64,000 nt of DNA from Steroidobacteraceae bacterium. Lineage in GTDB: Bacteria; Pseudomonadota; Gammaproteobacteria; Steroidobacterales; Steroidobacteraceae. A program made the position numbers and the translations under genes. The notes beneath the pieces are model-generated. The model had not been told where the DNA came from, ran no database searches, and saw only the letters and a list, made by a program, of their open reading frames with translations. The stretch covers positions 124,001-188,000 of the forward strand of contig JANWJS010000017.1 in NCBI GenBank assembly GCA_025451845.1, given 5' to 3'. Shown in pieces: positions 54,959-64,000 of the stretch. Within the stretch, counting starts at the first letter, position 1. Each line of letters begins with the position of its first letter.

Positions 54959-55235
54959 TGACTGGCCGCTGTTCGAAGTCTTCATCCGCGCCCGCTCGGG
55001 CCTCGAGCACAAGCATGTTGGCAGCCTGCACGCGGCCGATGTGCGCATGGCGATCGAGCATGCGCGCGACGTCTATACGCGTCGTCAGGAGGGCGTGAGC
55101 ATCTGGGTGGTGCGCTCGAGCGAAATCGTCGCTTCCGATCCGGAGGAGGCGGAGGCGCTCTTCGAGCCGGCGCGCGACAAGGTGTACCGCCACCCGACGT
55201 TCTACACGATTCCCGACGAGGTTAAGAACCTGTGA
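54951..55235 (+). CDS. paaB: phenylacetyl-CoA epoxidase subunit PaaB
   Basis: 94 aa: [20 protein letters not shown], then [20 protein letters not shown] and [18 protein letters not shown], matching the family over full length. Small structural subunit that bridges the PaaAC oligomer. Overlaps paaA by 8 bases and paaC by GTGA. Confidence 0.96.
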   Translation: MSDDWPLFEVFIRARSGLEHKHVGSLHAADVRMAIEHARDVYTRRQEGVSIWVVRSSEIVASDPEEAEALFEPARDKVYRHPTFYTIPDEVKNL

Positions 55236-55996
55236 GCTCTCCGTCCGCCGAGGCACGGTTCCGCTACATCCTCCGGCTCGCTGACACCAGCCTGATCCTC
55301 GGCCAGCGGCTGGGTGAATGGGTCGGCCATGCGCCGGCGCTGGAAGAGGATCTGGGGCTCGCCAACATTGCGCTCGACCTGATCGGCCAGGCGCGGCTGC
55401 TGCTCGCTTACGCGGGAGAGATCGAAGGACGCGGGCGCGATGAGGATGCGCTCGCCTTCCTGCGCGACGCGCCCGAATTCCGCAACGTCTCCCTCGCCGA
55501 GCAGCCCAATTGCGACTTCGGCCAGACGATCGTGCGGCAGGCTCTGCTCGATGCCTGGCAACTCGGGCTCTATGAGGCGCTGGTGGGCTCAGCCGACGCG
55601 CGCCTGGGCGAGATTGCCGCCAAAGCGGTGAAGGAGACCCGTTATCACCTGCGTTTCAGCGCCGGCTGGCTGGTGCGGCTCGGCGACGGCACTGCGGAAA
55701 GTCACGCTCGCGTCGCACAGGGTTTGGAAGCGCTGTGGCGCTTCACCGACGAGCTGCTGGCGCCCGATGCGCTCGATGAGGAGATGGCCGCCGCGGGCAT
55801 CGCTCCGTCGCCGGACGCGCTGCGCTTGCGATGGGAAGAGCGGATCGGCGCGGTATTGGAGGAGGCGAAGCTCGAGCGGCCGGCCGCCTCGCCGTATCCC
55901 TGGCACGGCAAGCGCGGTGTGCACACGGAGCACCTGGGTCACATGCTCGGTGAGATGCAGCACTTGCCGCGTACTTTCCCCGATGCCGCATGGTAA
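55232..55996 (+). CDS. paaC: phenylacetyl-CoA epoxidase subunit PaaC
   Basis: 254 aa, GTG start overlapping the paaB stop. YILRLADTSLILGQRLGEWV, GHAPALEEDLGLANIALDLI and ETRYHLRFSAGWLVRLGDGT are family blocks. Structural ferritin-like partner of PaaA that has lost most diiron ligands. Overlaps paaD. Confidence 0.95.
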   Translation: MSSPSAEARFRYILRLADTSLILGQRLGEWVGHAPALEEDLGLANIALDLIGQARLLLAYAGEIEGRGRDEDALAFLRDAPEFRNVSLAEQPNCDFGQTIVRQALLDAWQLGLYEALVGSADARLGEIAAKAVKETRYHLRFSAGWLVRLGDGTAESHARVAQGLEALWRFTDELLAPDALDEEMAAAGIAPSPDALRLRWEERIGAVLEEAKLERPAASPYPWHGKRGVHTEHLGHMLGEMQHLPRTFPDAAW

Positions 55997-56502
55997 CGGA
56001 AGTGACCGAGACTCTCGCCGCGCCGGTGCGCGGGCAGGCAGCCGGCCCCCCCGAGGAGCGGGCGTGGCGCGCTCTGTGCTCCGTCATGGACCCGGAGCTA
56101 CCGGTGCTGAGCGTGGTGGACCTGGGTATCGTTCGCTACGTGCGCTTCGCGGGAGGATGCCTGCGGGTGGGAATCACTCCCACGTACTCGGGCTGTCCCG
56201 CGACCGAGGTCATTCAACGTTCCGTCCGGGAAGCGCTCGCGCGCGAGGAGCTGGGGGAGGTGACCGTCGAGACGGTGCTCTCACCCCCTTGGACGAGCGA
56301 GTGGCTGAGCGAGGAGGGCAGGCGGAAGCTGCAGGCTTTCGGCATTGCCGCGCCCACTGCGCGTGCGTCTTGCAACGTCACTTGCCCGCGGTGCTGCAGC
56401 CACGATGTCGAGCGCGTCAGCGAATTCGGCTCGACCCCGTGCAAAGCGCACTATCGGTGCAGCGATTGCCTCGAGCCCTTCGACGTCTTCAAGTGCATCT
56501 GA
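55990..56502 (+). CDS. paaD: phenylacetate degradation protein PaaD (Fe-S/maturation type)
   Basis: 170 aa. MIP18/SufT-like domain at 25-110 (VMDPELPVLSVVDLGIVRYV; PTYSGCPATEVI) and a C-terminal Cys cluster (CNVTCPRCCSHDVERVSEFG, STPCKAHYRCSDCLEPFDVF). Probably helps assemble the metal or Fe-S centre of the epoxidase. Overlaps paaC, ends 4 bases before paaE. Confidence 0.95.
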   Translation: MVTEVTETLAAPVRGQAAGPPEERAWRALCSVMDPELPVLSVVDLGIVRYVRFAGGCLRVGITPTYSGCPATEVIQRSVREALAREELGEVTVETVLSPPWTSEWLSEEGRRKLQAFGIAAPTARASCNVTCPRCCSHDVERVSEFGSTPCKAHYRCSDCLEPFDVFKCI

Positions 56503-56506
56503 TCTC

Positions 56507-57637
56507 ATGTTGAAATTCCATTCGCTGCGTGTCGCTCAAGTGCAGATGCAGGCTGAGGACGCCATGGCCCTGGCGCTGGAGGTTCCTGCGCAGCTCGCCG
56601 CCGAATACCGTGGTATCGCCGGGCAGCACGTCGTGTTGCGTGCCTCGCTGCAAGGCGCGGAAGTGAGGCGCACTTATTCGCTGGTGAGTGCCCCGGGGGA
56701 GCGGGCCCTGCGCATCGTCGCGCGCGTGCATTCCGAGGGTCGCCTGTCGACGTATCTGGCGCGGCACGTGCAACCGGGCGATCGGCTCGACGTGCTGCCG
56801 CCAAACGGCAGCTTCACGGCCCATTCGGGCGCGGCGGGGAGCGGGACCTGCGTGGCGTTCGCGGCCGGCTGCGGTATCACCCCGATCGTCTCGATCGCAC
56901 GCGGTTGGCTCGAGGCTGGACCCGCCGGACGCGTAATCCTCTTCCACGGCAATCGCAGCATGGGGCGCGCGATGTGCCTGGAGGAGCTGTTGGCCCTGAA
57001 GGATCGCTATCTCGATCGCCTGGCGCTGCACTTCGTGATGAGCCGCGAGCCGCAGGAGGTGGCGATCTACAACGGCAGGCTGGATGGCGAGCACGTGCGC
57101 CAGCTCGCTCGGTCGTTCTTCGCGCCGGCGCAAATCGCTGAGTGTTTCATCTGCGGGCCTGGCGACATGATCGACAGCGTCTCGCAGGCGTTGTGCGGGC
57201 TCGGCATGAGCGCTGACCGGATCAGGGCGGAGCATTTTACCGTCGCGACAGCGAATGTCGGCGCGCAGAAAATGAAGGGGCACGACGCCCTCACCCAGGC
57301 ACAGGGAGGTGCGCCGCCGCCGCCGGCGGCGCTTCACAGTAGCGCACAGCCCGGCATTTCCGAAGTCACGGTGATCATGGACGGCCGCCGCCGTTCCTTC
57401 ACGATGGCCATGAACGGTGAGAGCGTGTTGGACGGTGCCGCGCGGGCGGGCCTCGACCTGCCGTTCTCCTGCCGCGCGGGTGTTTGCTCGACCTGCCGCA
57501 CCAAGATCGTACGCGGTGAGGTGGCCATGGACCAGAACTACGCGCTCGAGGACTGGGAGCTCGCGCAGGGTTACGTGCTCGCCTGCCAGTCGAAGGTCAA
57601 GACCCCGGTGCTCGAGCTGGACTATGACGAGCGGTAA
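56507..57637 (+). CDS. paaE: phenylacetyl-CoA epoxidase reductase PaaE
   Basis: 376 aa. FAD domain at 1-105 (RRTYSLVSAPGERALRIVAR), NAD domain at 115-235 (FAAGCGITPIVSIARGWLEA; CGPGDMIDSV), and plant-type 2Fe-2S domain at 285-376 (CRAGVCSTCRTKIVRG with a later Cys in VLACQSKV). Transfers electrons from NADPH to PaaA. Confidence 0.96.
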   Translation: MLKFHSLRVAQVQMQAEDAMALALEVPAQLAAEYRGIAGQHVVLRASLQGAEVRRTYSLVSAPGERALRIVARVHSEGRLSTYLARHVQPGDRLDVLPPNGSFTAHSGAAGSGTCVAFAAGCGITPIVSIARGWLEAGPAGRVILFHGNRSMGRAMCLEELLALKDRYLDRLALHFVMSREPQEVAIYNGRLDGEHVRQLARSFFAPAQIAECFICGPGDMIDSVSQALCGLGMSADRIRAEHFTVATANVGAQKMKGHDALTQAQGGAPPPPAALHSSAQPGISEVTVIMDGRRRSFTMAMNGESVLDGAARAGLDLPFSCRAGVCSTCRTKIVRGEVAMDQNYALEDWELAQGYVLACQSKVKTPVLELDYDER

Positions 57638-57712
57638 GCGGCATTGCGAACCCGCCGCGGCGCGGCCAACAGGGCCGAGGCCGCGCGCAGCACACCCGAC
57701 GAGCGTTCGAAC

Positions 57713-58504
57713 ATGACCTATCAGACTATTTTATTCGAGCTGTCAGAGGGCATTGCGCGGCTGACGCTCAATCGTCCGGAGCGGCTCAACAGCTTCAATG
57801 CCGCCATGCATGCCGAGGTGCAGGATGCCCTGGCTGCCCTGCAGCGCGACACCTCGGCACGCGTCCTCGTCATCACCGGCGCCGGCCGCGGATTCTGCGC
57901 CGGGCAGGATCTGAGCGACCGGCTGGTCGCGCCCGGCGGCGCACCGCCCGATCTCGGACCGTCCATCGAACGGGGCTATAAGCCGCTGATCCTGGCGCTG
58001 CGCCGGCTACCGCTGCCGGTCATCGCCGCAGTCAACGGAGTTGCCGCCGGTGCGGGCGCCAACATCGCTCTGGCTTGCGACCTGGTCATTGCCGCGCGCT
58101 CGGCGACCTTCATCCAGGCCTTCTCCAAGATCGGCCTGGTCCCGGACTCGGGCGGCACCTGGATTCTGCCGCGGCTCCTCGGCCCTGCGCGCGCGCTCGG
58201 CCTCGCTCTGCTCGGTGAGAAGCTGCCCGCCGAGCAGGCCGCGCAGTGGGGTCTCATCTGGCGCTGCGTGGAGGATGGTCAGCTCACCGCGGAAGTCGAC
58301 ACACTGGCCCGTCATCTCGCGGCTGCTCCCACCCGCGGCCTCGCGCGCACCAAACAGGCCATGCTGGAAGGCTGGGGCCGCACGCTCGCCGAGCAGCTCG
58401 ACGTCGAGCGCGACTACCAACAGGAACTGGGCCACTCCGCCGATTACGCCGAGGGCGTCGCGGCATTCATGGAGAAGCGGGTCCCGCACTTCACGGGCCG
58501 GTAA
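57713..58504 (+). CDS. paaG: 1,2-epoxyphenylacetyl-CoA isomerase PaaG
   Basis: 263 aa crotonase fold. Blocks are LTLNRPERLNSFNAAMHAEV, ITGAGRGFCAGQDLSDRLV, AGAGANIALACDLVIAARSA, FIQAFSKIGLVPDSGGTWIL. The Asp of VPDSGG is the catalytic acid known for PaaG. Converts the ring epoxide to oxepin-CoA. Lies between paaE and paaZ, 28 bases before paaZ. Confidence 0.94.
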   Translation: MTYQTILFELSEGIARLTLNRPERLNSFNAAMHAEVQDALAALQRDTSARVLVITGAGRGFCAGQDLSDRLVAPGGAPPDLGPSIERGYKPLILALRRLPLPVIAAVNGVAAGAGANIALACDLVIAARSATFIQAFSKIGLVPDSGGTWILPRLLGPARALGLALLGEKLPAEQAAQWGLIWRCVEDGQLTAEVDTLARHLAAAPTRGLARTKQAMLEGWGRTLAEQLDVERDYQQELGHSADYAEGVAAFMEKRVPHFTGR

Positions 58505-58531
58505 TACGGCGCAGGATTCGAGGATACAGCC

Positions 58532-60574
58532 ATGCAGTTAGAGAGCTTCATCGCCGGCCGCTGGCAGGCGGGCACCGGCACGCCCATCGCCCTGCGCGAT
58601 GCGACCACGGGCGAAGTGATCGCCTGTGCTGGCGCCGACGGGCTCGATGTGGCCGCGAGCCTCACTCACGCGCGTGAGGTCGGGGGTCCCCAGCTGCGCC
58701 GCCTCACTTTCCATGAGCGCGCGGCTCTCCTCAAGACACTGGCGAAGCATCTGACGGACAAGAAGGATGAGCTCTACGGCCTCTCCTATGCCACCGGTGC
58801 GACGAAAGGCGACTCCTGGATCGATATCGACGGCGGCATCGCCACGCTGTTCGTTTTCGCGAGCAAAGGCATGCGCGAGCTGCCGGATGCCCATGTCTAC
58901 GTCGATGGGGCCGCCGAGAGCCTGTCGAAATCCGGCGGGTTCCTGGGTCAGCACATCTGCGTCCCCCTCGAGGGGGCGGCCGTGCACATCAATGCCTTCA
59001 ACTTCCCCGTCTGGGGCATGCTGGAGAAGCTCGCCCCGACCCTCCTCGCCGGGGTGCCCGCCATTGTCAAGCCGGCGACCGCCACGGCCTATCTGACGGC
59101 GTTGGCATTCCGCCACATCATCGAGTCGGGAATCCTGCCTGAGGGCGCCGTGCAGCTCATCTGCGGCAGCGTCGGCAATCTCTTCGATCACCTCACCTGT
59201 CAGGATGCCGTTACGTTCACGGGCTCCGCGTCCACGGCGCGCAAGCTGCGCATGCATCCCGCGGTGATCGACCACTCCGTGCGCTTCACCGCCGAGACCG
59301 ATTCGCTCAATTCCTGTGTACTGGGCCCTGATGCCTCGCCAGGCACTCCGGAGTTCGACCTCTTCGTGCGCGAAGTGGCGCGCGAGATGACGGTGAAGGC
59401 CGGACAGAAGTGCACGGCGATCCGCAAGGCGATCGTACCTGCCGGGATCGCGGCGAGTGTCATAGAAGCGTTGCGGGCAGCGTTGGGCAAAGTCGTGCTG
59501 GGCAATCCCCGCCTGGAGCGGGTCCGGATGGGACCCGTGGCCTCTCTCGCCCAGCGGCGTGAGGTTCTCGCTCAGTTGGCGAAGCTCGAGCGCGAAGCGG
59601 AAGTGGTCTGCGGCAACGACAGGCAGCTCGAGCTGGCCGATGCGGACAGCGATCGCGGCGCGTTCATCGCGCCTACTTTGCTCTACTGCAAGGACTCGTC
59701 GCGGGCCACGGCCGTTCATGAAGTCGAGGCGTTCGGTCCTGTCTGCACGGTAGTACCGTACGAAGGGTTGGATGCCGGCATTGCGCTCGCCCGGCGTGGG
59801 GCAGGCAGTCTCGTCGGCTCGGTCTTCACGGCCGACGCCACAGTTGCCGCGCGCTTGGTGCTAGGCCTCGCTCCATTCCACGGGCGTGTCCTCGTCGTCA
59901 ATCGCGATTGCGCCAAGGAGTCGACCGGACACGGCTCGCCGCTTCCGCATCTGGTCCACGGAGGACCCGGCCGCGCCGGCGGTGGAGAAGAGATGGGTGG
60001 CATCCGCGGCGTCCTGCACTACATGCAGCGCACGGCGGTGCAGGGAGCACCTGATGTACTCACAGCGGTCACTGGCCGCTGGATCAAGGGTTCCCGCCAG
60101 CACGACCCCGGCGTGCATCCGTTCCGCATCCCCTTCGGGACCCTCGCGATCGGCGATACCTTCCACTCGGGTGAGCGGGCAATCACAGTGGCCGACATCG
60201 AGCGCTTCGCCGAGCTCTCGGGCGATTATTTCTACGCTCACATGGACGAGGCCGCGGCGCGCCGTAACCCGATCTTCGGCGGCCGGGTGGCCCACGGCTA
60301 CTTCCTCATTGCCGCTGCAGCAGGGCTTTTCGTCGATCCGCCGCTCGGCCCGGTGCTCGCCAACTACGGCATCGACTCCCTGCGCTTCACCAAACCCGTA
60401 AAGCCTGGTGACCGCATCAAGGTGCGTTTGACCTGCAAGGAGAAATCCCTGCGCATAGGGCAGGGCTACGGCGAGGTGCGTTGGGACGCGCAGATCACGA
60501 ATCAGGATGGTGAGACGGCCGCTGCCTACGACGTCTTGACCATGGTCAGTGAAAAGCCTGTGCCGGACGCCTGA
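58532..60574 (+). CDS. paaZ: bifunctional oxepin-CoA hydrolase / 3-oxo-5,6-dehydrosuberyl-CoA semialdehyde dehydrogenase
   Basis: 680 aa. N-terminal aldehyde dehydrogenase (1-520) with Glu in FTAETDSLNSCV and Cys in KAGQKCTAIRKAIV. C-terminal MaoC-like hydratase (535-680) with active-site Asp and His in LSGDYFYAHMDEAAA and GRVAHGYFLIAAAAG. Both activities look intact. Opens the oxepin ring and oxidises the aldehyde. GAGG 9 bases upstream. Last paa gene seen; paaK, paaF, paaH and paaJ are not present. Confidence 0.96.
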   Translation: MQLESFIAGRWQAGTGTPIALRDATTGEVIACAGADGLDVAASLTHAREVGGPQLRRLTFHERAALLKTLAKHLTDKKDELYGLSYATGATKGDSWIDIDGGIATLFVFASKGMRELPDAHVYVDGAAESLSKSGGFLGQHICVPLEGAAVHINAFNFPVWGMLEKLAPTLLAGVPAIVKPATATAYLTALAFRHIIESGILPEGAVQLICGSVGNLFDHLTCQDAVTFTGSASTARKLRMHPAVIDHSVRFTAETDSLNSCVLGPDASPGTPEFDLFVREVAREMTVKAGQKCTAIRKAIVPAGIAASVIEALRAALGKVVLGNPRLERVRMGPVASLAQRREVLAQLAKLEREAEVVCGNDRQLELADADSDRGAFIAPTLLYCKDSSRATAVHEVEAFGPVCTVVPYEGLDAGIALARRGAGSLVGSVFTADATVAARLVLGLAPFHGRVLVVNRDCAKESTGHGSPLPHLVHGGPGRAGGGEEMGGIRGVLHYMQRTAVQGAPDVLTAVTGRWIKGSRQHDPGVHPFRIPFGTLAIGDTFHSGERAITVADIERFAELSGDYFYAHMDEAAARRNPIFGGRVAHGYFLIAAAAGLFVDPPLGPVLANYGIDSLRFTKPVKPGDRIKVRLTCKEKSLRIGQGYGEVRWDAQITNQDGETAAAYDVLTMVSEKPVPDA

Positions 60575-60710
60575 GGACTGGGGCCCGTCCACTCGTCGCA
60601 ACAGCAATTCCGCAAGGCTCATGAAGCGGTGCGGAGACGTGATTATGCACCCCGCCTGGGCGTATCCTAGGCAACTTTTGAGACGCTTTGCGGACGCAGA
60701 GGTTACTGTC

Positions 60711-63700
60711 ATGCGGATAGGGCTCGCGACAGCGCTTGCTGTCCTTTCAGTCGGTTCAGCCGCAGCGGCCGATAGGCTTCTGCTCAGCGAGCCAACGATG
60801 TCGCAGACGCAGATCGCTTTCGAGTACGGTGGGCAGCTCTGGAGCGTTCCGCGCGGCGGCGGTCAGGCGCACCTGCTGGCGAGCGGCATGGACCTCATGG
60901 CAAAGCCGATATTCTCGCCCGATGGCTCGATGATCGCGTTCAGCGGCACCTATGACAAGAACACCGACGTCTACGTAATCCCGGCGAGAGGTGGGCAGCC
61001 GCAACGCCTGACGTATCATCCCGACCCGGATGTCGTCGTCGGCTGGACGACTGATGGAAAGAACGTACTCTTCACGTCACACCGGTACGGCGTCAACGAT
61101 CCTTTTCAGCTCTACACAGTGCCTGCTACGGGCGGCTTTCCCACAGAGCTGCCGCTATCGACCGGACTCGCGGGCTCGTATTCACCCGATGGCGGCCACA
61201 TTGCGTACGTTCCCGGTTTCCAGTGGGAGCCGTTCTGGAAGGACTACAAGGGTGGCCAGCACGCCGAGATCTGGGTGGCGCGGCTCTCTGACTCGAGCAC
61301 GGTGCGGATTCCCGATCGGAATGCCAACGAAAGCGATCCCATGTGGGTCGGCAGCACCATCTACTTCCTCTCGGATCGTGACGGTCCCACGACGCTCTAT
61401 GCATACGATACGGGCACTCAACAGGTCAAGCGGGTCATTGACAACACCAGATTCGACATCACCTCCGCTTCCGCAGGCCCCGGAGGCATCGTCTACTCGC
61501 AGTTCGGCGAGCTGCACATCTACGACTTCGCCACCGGAACCACCCATGCGGTGCCGGTGACGGTAGCAGGCGATCTGCCGCAGCGCCGGCCGCATTTCGA
61601 GGACGTATCCAAGGCTATCGCGACGGCTGACGTGTCGCCGCACGGCGTGCGCGCGGTGTTCGAGGCGCACGGCGATATCCTGACCGTGCCGGCCCAACAC
61701 GGCAGTCCTGCGAACCTCACGCACAGCCCCGGTGTCATGGACCGCGGTCCGGCCTGGTCGCCCGACGGGCAGCTCATCGCTTACTTCTCCGATCGCGCCG
61801 GAGCGTACGATCTCTACATCAGACATGAGGACGGTAGCGGCGCCGTGCGCCGTATCCCTCTGGGTCAGGACGACGCCTTCTTCTACGCGATCCGCTGGTC
61901 GCCCGACAGCAAGAAGCTCGTCTTCACCGACCAGAAACTCGACTTCTGGTACGTCGACCTCGGACAGGCCTCGGCTCGCCCGGTAAAACTGGCGTCCGAT
62001 GACTTCGATCCACTGCACGACCCGCGCGCACGCTGGTCTCCCGACAGCCGCTGGATCACCTACACCCGGGTGATGCCCAACTACCTGCATGCGGTCTACA
62101 TCTACTCGCTGGCGGACGGCTCCACGCACCAGGTTACCGACGGGACTAGCGACTGCACGGACCCGGCATTCGATGCCAACGGCAAGTATCTGTACTTCAC
62201 CTCGAGCACCGACGTCGGTCTGGCGGCCGGTTGGCTCGACATGACGCAGCTGGAGCGCTCCGTGACTCGGCAGGTGTACGCGGCGACCCTACGGGCCGAC
62301 CTCGCCTCTCCAATCGCGCCCCGCGGCGGATTCGAGCAGGCATCGCCCAAGCCGCAACGGGCCGACAAAAAGGGCAAGGAGGCGAAGGCGGCAGCCGCGC
62401 AACAGAAGCCACTGGCCGTGGCCATCGAGTTCCAGGGTCTCGAGTCGCGGGCCGTCCCGCTGCCCCTGCCGGCCGCTAACTACGTGGGTCTCGAGGCGGG
62501 CAAGAAGGGCGTGCTTTATCTCGTGAAGGCTCCCCCCGTGCTCACTGCGGCCGACTCGGGCCCGCACGGGCCGCCGCTCTCGATCCTCACCTTCGACGTC
62601 GGGTCGAGGAAGACTCAGGATGTGGTGGACGGCATCACCAGCTTCACCCTTGCCGCCAATGGCGGGAAGATGCTCTACCAGAGAGGCGACGACTGGTTCA
62701 TCTCCGATGCCGCGAAGGGAGCCAAGCCTGATCACCTGGACACCGCGGGCCTGCGCGTGTGGGTCGTGCCTCAGGAGGAGTGGGCGCAGATGTATCGCGA
62801 CGCGTGGCGGATCGAGCACGCCTTCTTCTACAACCCGACGTTCGACGGACTCGACATTGCCGCGGCACAGAAGGAATTCGCGCAGTACCTGCCCGGCATC
62901 GCGAGCCGCGACGACCTCTCGTTTCTTTTCCGCGAGATGATGAGCTATCTCTCGGTGGGCCATATGTTCATCTACGGCGGCTACGAGCCGAAGATGGATG
63001 AAGTCACGGTCGGCCTCCTCGGGGCCGACTATCGCATCGAGCACGGGCATTACCGCATCGCGCGCATCTACACGGGCGGAAAGTGGAATCCGCAGCTCTA
63101 CGCGCCGCTCGCGCAGCCTGGCCTGAAGGTCAAGGCGGGGGACTACCTGCTTGCCGTCAACGGCACTGCGCTCGATGCGGGTGCAAGTCTCTATGAGGCC
63201 TTCCAGGACCTCGCGGGCAAGACGGTGATTCTCACCGTGGGCGCGAATCCCGAGCTGACGGGCTCATGGCAGATCACCGTCAAGACGATCCCGCGCGAGG
63301 AGGAGCTGCGTCATGCGGCCTGGATCGATCACAACCTGGCGCTGGTGAATCGTCTGAGCGGCGGCAAGCTGGGATACGTTTATCTGCCGGATACGGAGTG
63401 GGGCGGATACATCAACTTCAACCGCTATTTCTTCTCTCAGGTGGACAAGCGAGGCGTCATTATCGACGAGCGCTTCAACCACGGTGGACTGCTATCCGAC
63501 TACATCATCCAGTACCTGCAGCGGCGCCCCATGGCGCTTGACCTCAACCGGTGGGGACGAGCGGCAGTGAGCCCGCCCATGGCGGTCTTCGGGCCGAAGG
63601 TGATGCTCATCAATCAGTACGCGGGCTCGGGCGGCGATGCGCTGCCATGGTATTTCAAGATGGATCACGTCGGCACGCTGGTGGGCGAGCGCACCTGGGG

Positions 63701-64000
63701 AGGACTCGTTGGCATCGGCGGCTATCCGGACCTGATGGACGGCGGTCACATCACGGCCCCGCGCGAAGCGGTCGAAGGTCTGGATGGCACTTTCCCGGTG
63801 GAGAATCACGGCGTCAGTCCCGACGTGGCGGTATGGCAGGATCCTGAGCTCGCGCGCCAGGGCCATGATCCACAGCTCGAGCGGGCCGTCGAAATCGCCA
63901 TGCAGCAACTGGCGGCGAGCCCGCCTCTGCATTATGAGCGGGCTCCCTGGAACAACTATCACCTGCACCTGCCGCCTTTGCCGGAGCCGCCGACGAGTGT
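60711..64000 (+). CDS. tricorn-type S41 peptidase with beta-propeller (3' end outside window)
   Basis: Open from ATG 60711 to the right edge (over 1090 codons). AGAGG lies 8 bases upstream. Signal peptide MRIGLATALAVLSVGSAAAA, then WD40/PD40 propeller repeats (PIFSPDGSMIAFSGTYDKNT; AGSYSPDGGHIAYVPGFQWE; DRGPAWSPDGQLIAYFSDRA), a core with SVGHMFIYGG, a PDZ domain at about 760-860 (PGLKVKAGDYLLAVNGTALD) and S41 catalytic block NQYAGSGGDALPWYFK with nucleophile Ser. Cleaves peptides, probably in the periplasm. Nearly complete judged by usual length of 1070-1100 aa. Confidence 0.92.
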   Translation, partial: MRIGLATALAVLSVGSAAAADRLLLSEPTMSQTQIAFEYGGQLWSVPRGGGQAHLLASGMDLMAKPIFSPDGSMIAFSGTYDKNTDVYVIPARGGQPQRLTYHPDPDVVVGWTTDGKNVLFTSHRYGVNDPFQLYTVPATGGFPTELPLSTGLAGSYSPDGGHIAYVPGFQWEPFWKDYKGGQHAEIWVARLSDSSTVRIPDRNANESDPMWVGSTIYFLSDRDGPTTLYAYDTGTQQVKRVIDNTRFDITSASAGPGGIVYSQFGELHIYDFATGTTHAVPVTVAGDLPQRRPHFEDVSKAIATADVSPHGVRAVFEAHGDILTVPAQHGSPANLTHSPGVMDRGPAWSPDGQLIAYFSDRAGAYDLYIRHEDGSGAVRRIPLGQDDAFFYAIRWSPDSKKLVFTDQKLDFWYVDLGQASARPVKLASDDFDPLHDPRARWSPDSRWITYTRVMPNYLHAVYIYSLADGSTHQVTDGTSDCTDPAFDANGKYLYFTSSTDVGLAAGWLDMTQLERSVTRQVYAATLRADLASPIAPRGGFEQASPKPQRADKKGKEAKAAAAQQKPLAVAIEFQGLESRAVPLPLPAANYVGLEAGKKGVLYLVKAPPVLTAADSGPHGPPLSILTFDVGSRKTQDVVDGITSFTLAANGGKMLYQRGDDWFISDAAKGAKPDHLDTAGLRVWVVPQEEWAQMYRDAWRIEHAFFYNPTFDGLDIAAAQKEFAQYLPGIASRDDLSFLFREMMSYLSVGHMFIYGGYEPKMDEVTVGLLGADYRIEHGHYRIARIYTGGKWNPQLYAPLAQPGLKVKAGDYLLAVNGTALDAGASLYEAFQDLAGKTVILTVGANPELTGSWQITVKTIPREEELRHAAWIDHNLALVNRLSGGKLGYVYLPDTEWGGYINFNRYFFSQVDKRGVIIDERFNHGGLLSDYIIQYLQRRPMALDLNRWGRAAVSPPMAVFGPKVMLINQYAGSGGDALPWYFKMDHVGTLVGERTWGGLVGIGGYPDLMDGGHITAPREAVEGLDGTFPVENHGVSPDVAVWQDPELARQGHDPQLERAVEIAMQQLAASPPLHYERAPWNNYHLHLPPLPEPPTS

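Overview
The window is a GC-rich, densely packed bacterial chromosome segment. A TonB-dependent receptor, a complete set of lipid A aminoarabinose (arn) genes, MurJ, a proteobacterial-type CysN-CysC fusion and a paa operon point to a Gram-negative proteobacterium. A gammaproteobacterium of the Steroidobacter/Nevskia/Xanthomonas kind is my best inference, but no rRNA gene is present to settle it. I saw no tRNA, rRNA, CRISPR array or insertion sequence. The gene content looks like ordinary core plus catabolic chromosome, with two decayed gene fragments.

Layout. 0-6.3 kb: 3' part of a GMC (choline dehydrogenase-like) oxidoreductase, then a TonB-dependent receptor followed by a TPR-sulfotransferase. 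6.5-21.9 kb: an amino acid/amine catabolism island with two GlxA-type AraC regulators, three different APC-superfamily permeases, an aldehyde dehydrogenase, a MetE C-domain-like methyltransferase, an acetamidase/formamidase-like hydrolase, an alcohol dehydrogenase, a fumarylacetoacetase-family hydrolase and a PLP-dependent decarboxylase. It also holds small membrane and basic proteins and remnants of a carboxymuconolactone decarboxylase-like gene and an MFS transporter. 22.2-31.4 kb: mixed housekeeping, namely a YhdH-type reductase, a metal ABC transporter pair, DgoK-DgoA, MurJ, an outer-membrane barrel, a CBS protein and HutF.

31.9-39.4 kb: all enzymatic functions for 4-amino-4-deoxy-L-arabinose modification of lipid A on one strand. 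ArnA is split into two separate proteins that lie near the two ends of the cluster. From the flippase gene onward every gene overlaps the next. 39.5-41.4 kb: an ECF sigma factor, a small membrane protein and a quinone oxidoreductase. 41.4-45.2 kb (minus strand): cysQ-cysD-cysNC, which makes PAPS and recycles PAP, and so could supply the sulfotransferase at the left end. 45.3-48.5 kb: alanine dehydrogenase with a divergent Lrp regulator, an aldo/keto reductase and a second Lrp regulator. 48.6-52.8 kb: a branched-chain 2-oxoacid dehydrogenase E1 (alpha and beta fused) and E2, then a solitary Rieske protein. 52.9-60.6 kb: paaX divergent from paaABCDE-paaG-paaZ for aerobic phenylacetyl-CoA degradation, with a clear inverted-repeat operator between them. 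60.7 kb to the right edge: a tricorn-type peptidase, open at the edge.

The most unusual points are: (1) a near-identical 33-base 5' coding leader shared by arnB and cysD, which forms a perfect hairpin in cysD; (2) the split-ArnA arn operon with a single small flippase gene; (3) the 27-bp-spaced palindrome in front of paaA; and (4) a Rieske gene standing away from any cytochrome b or c1 gene.
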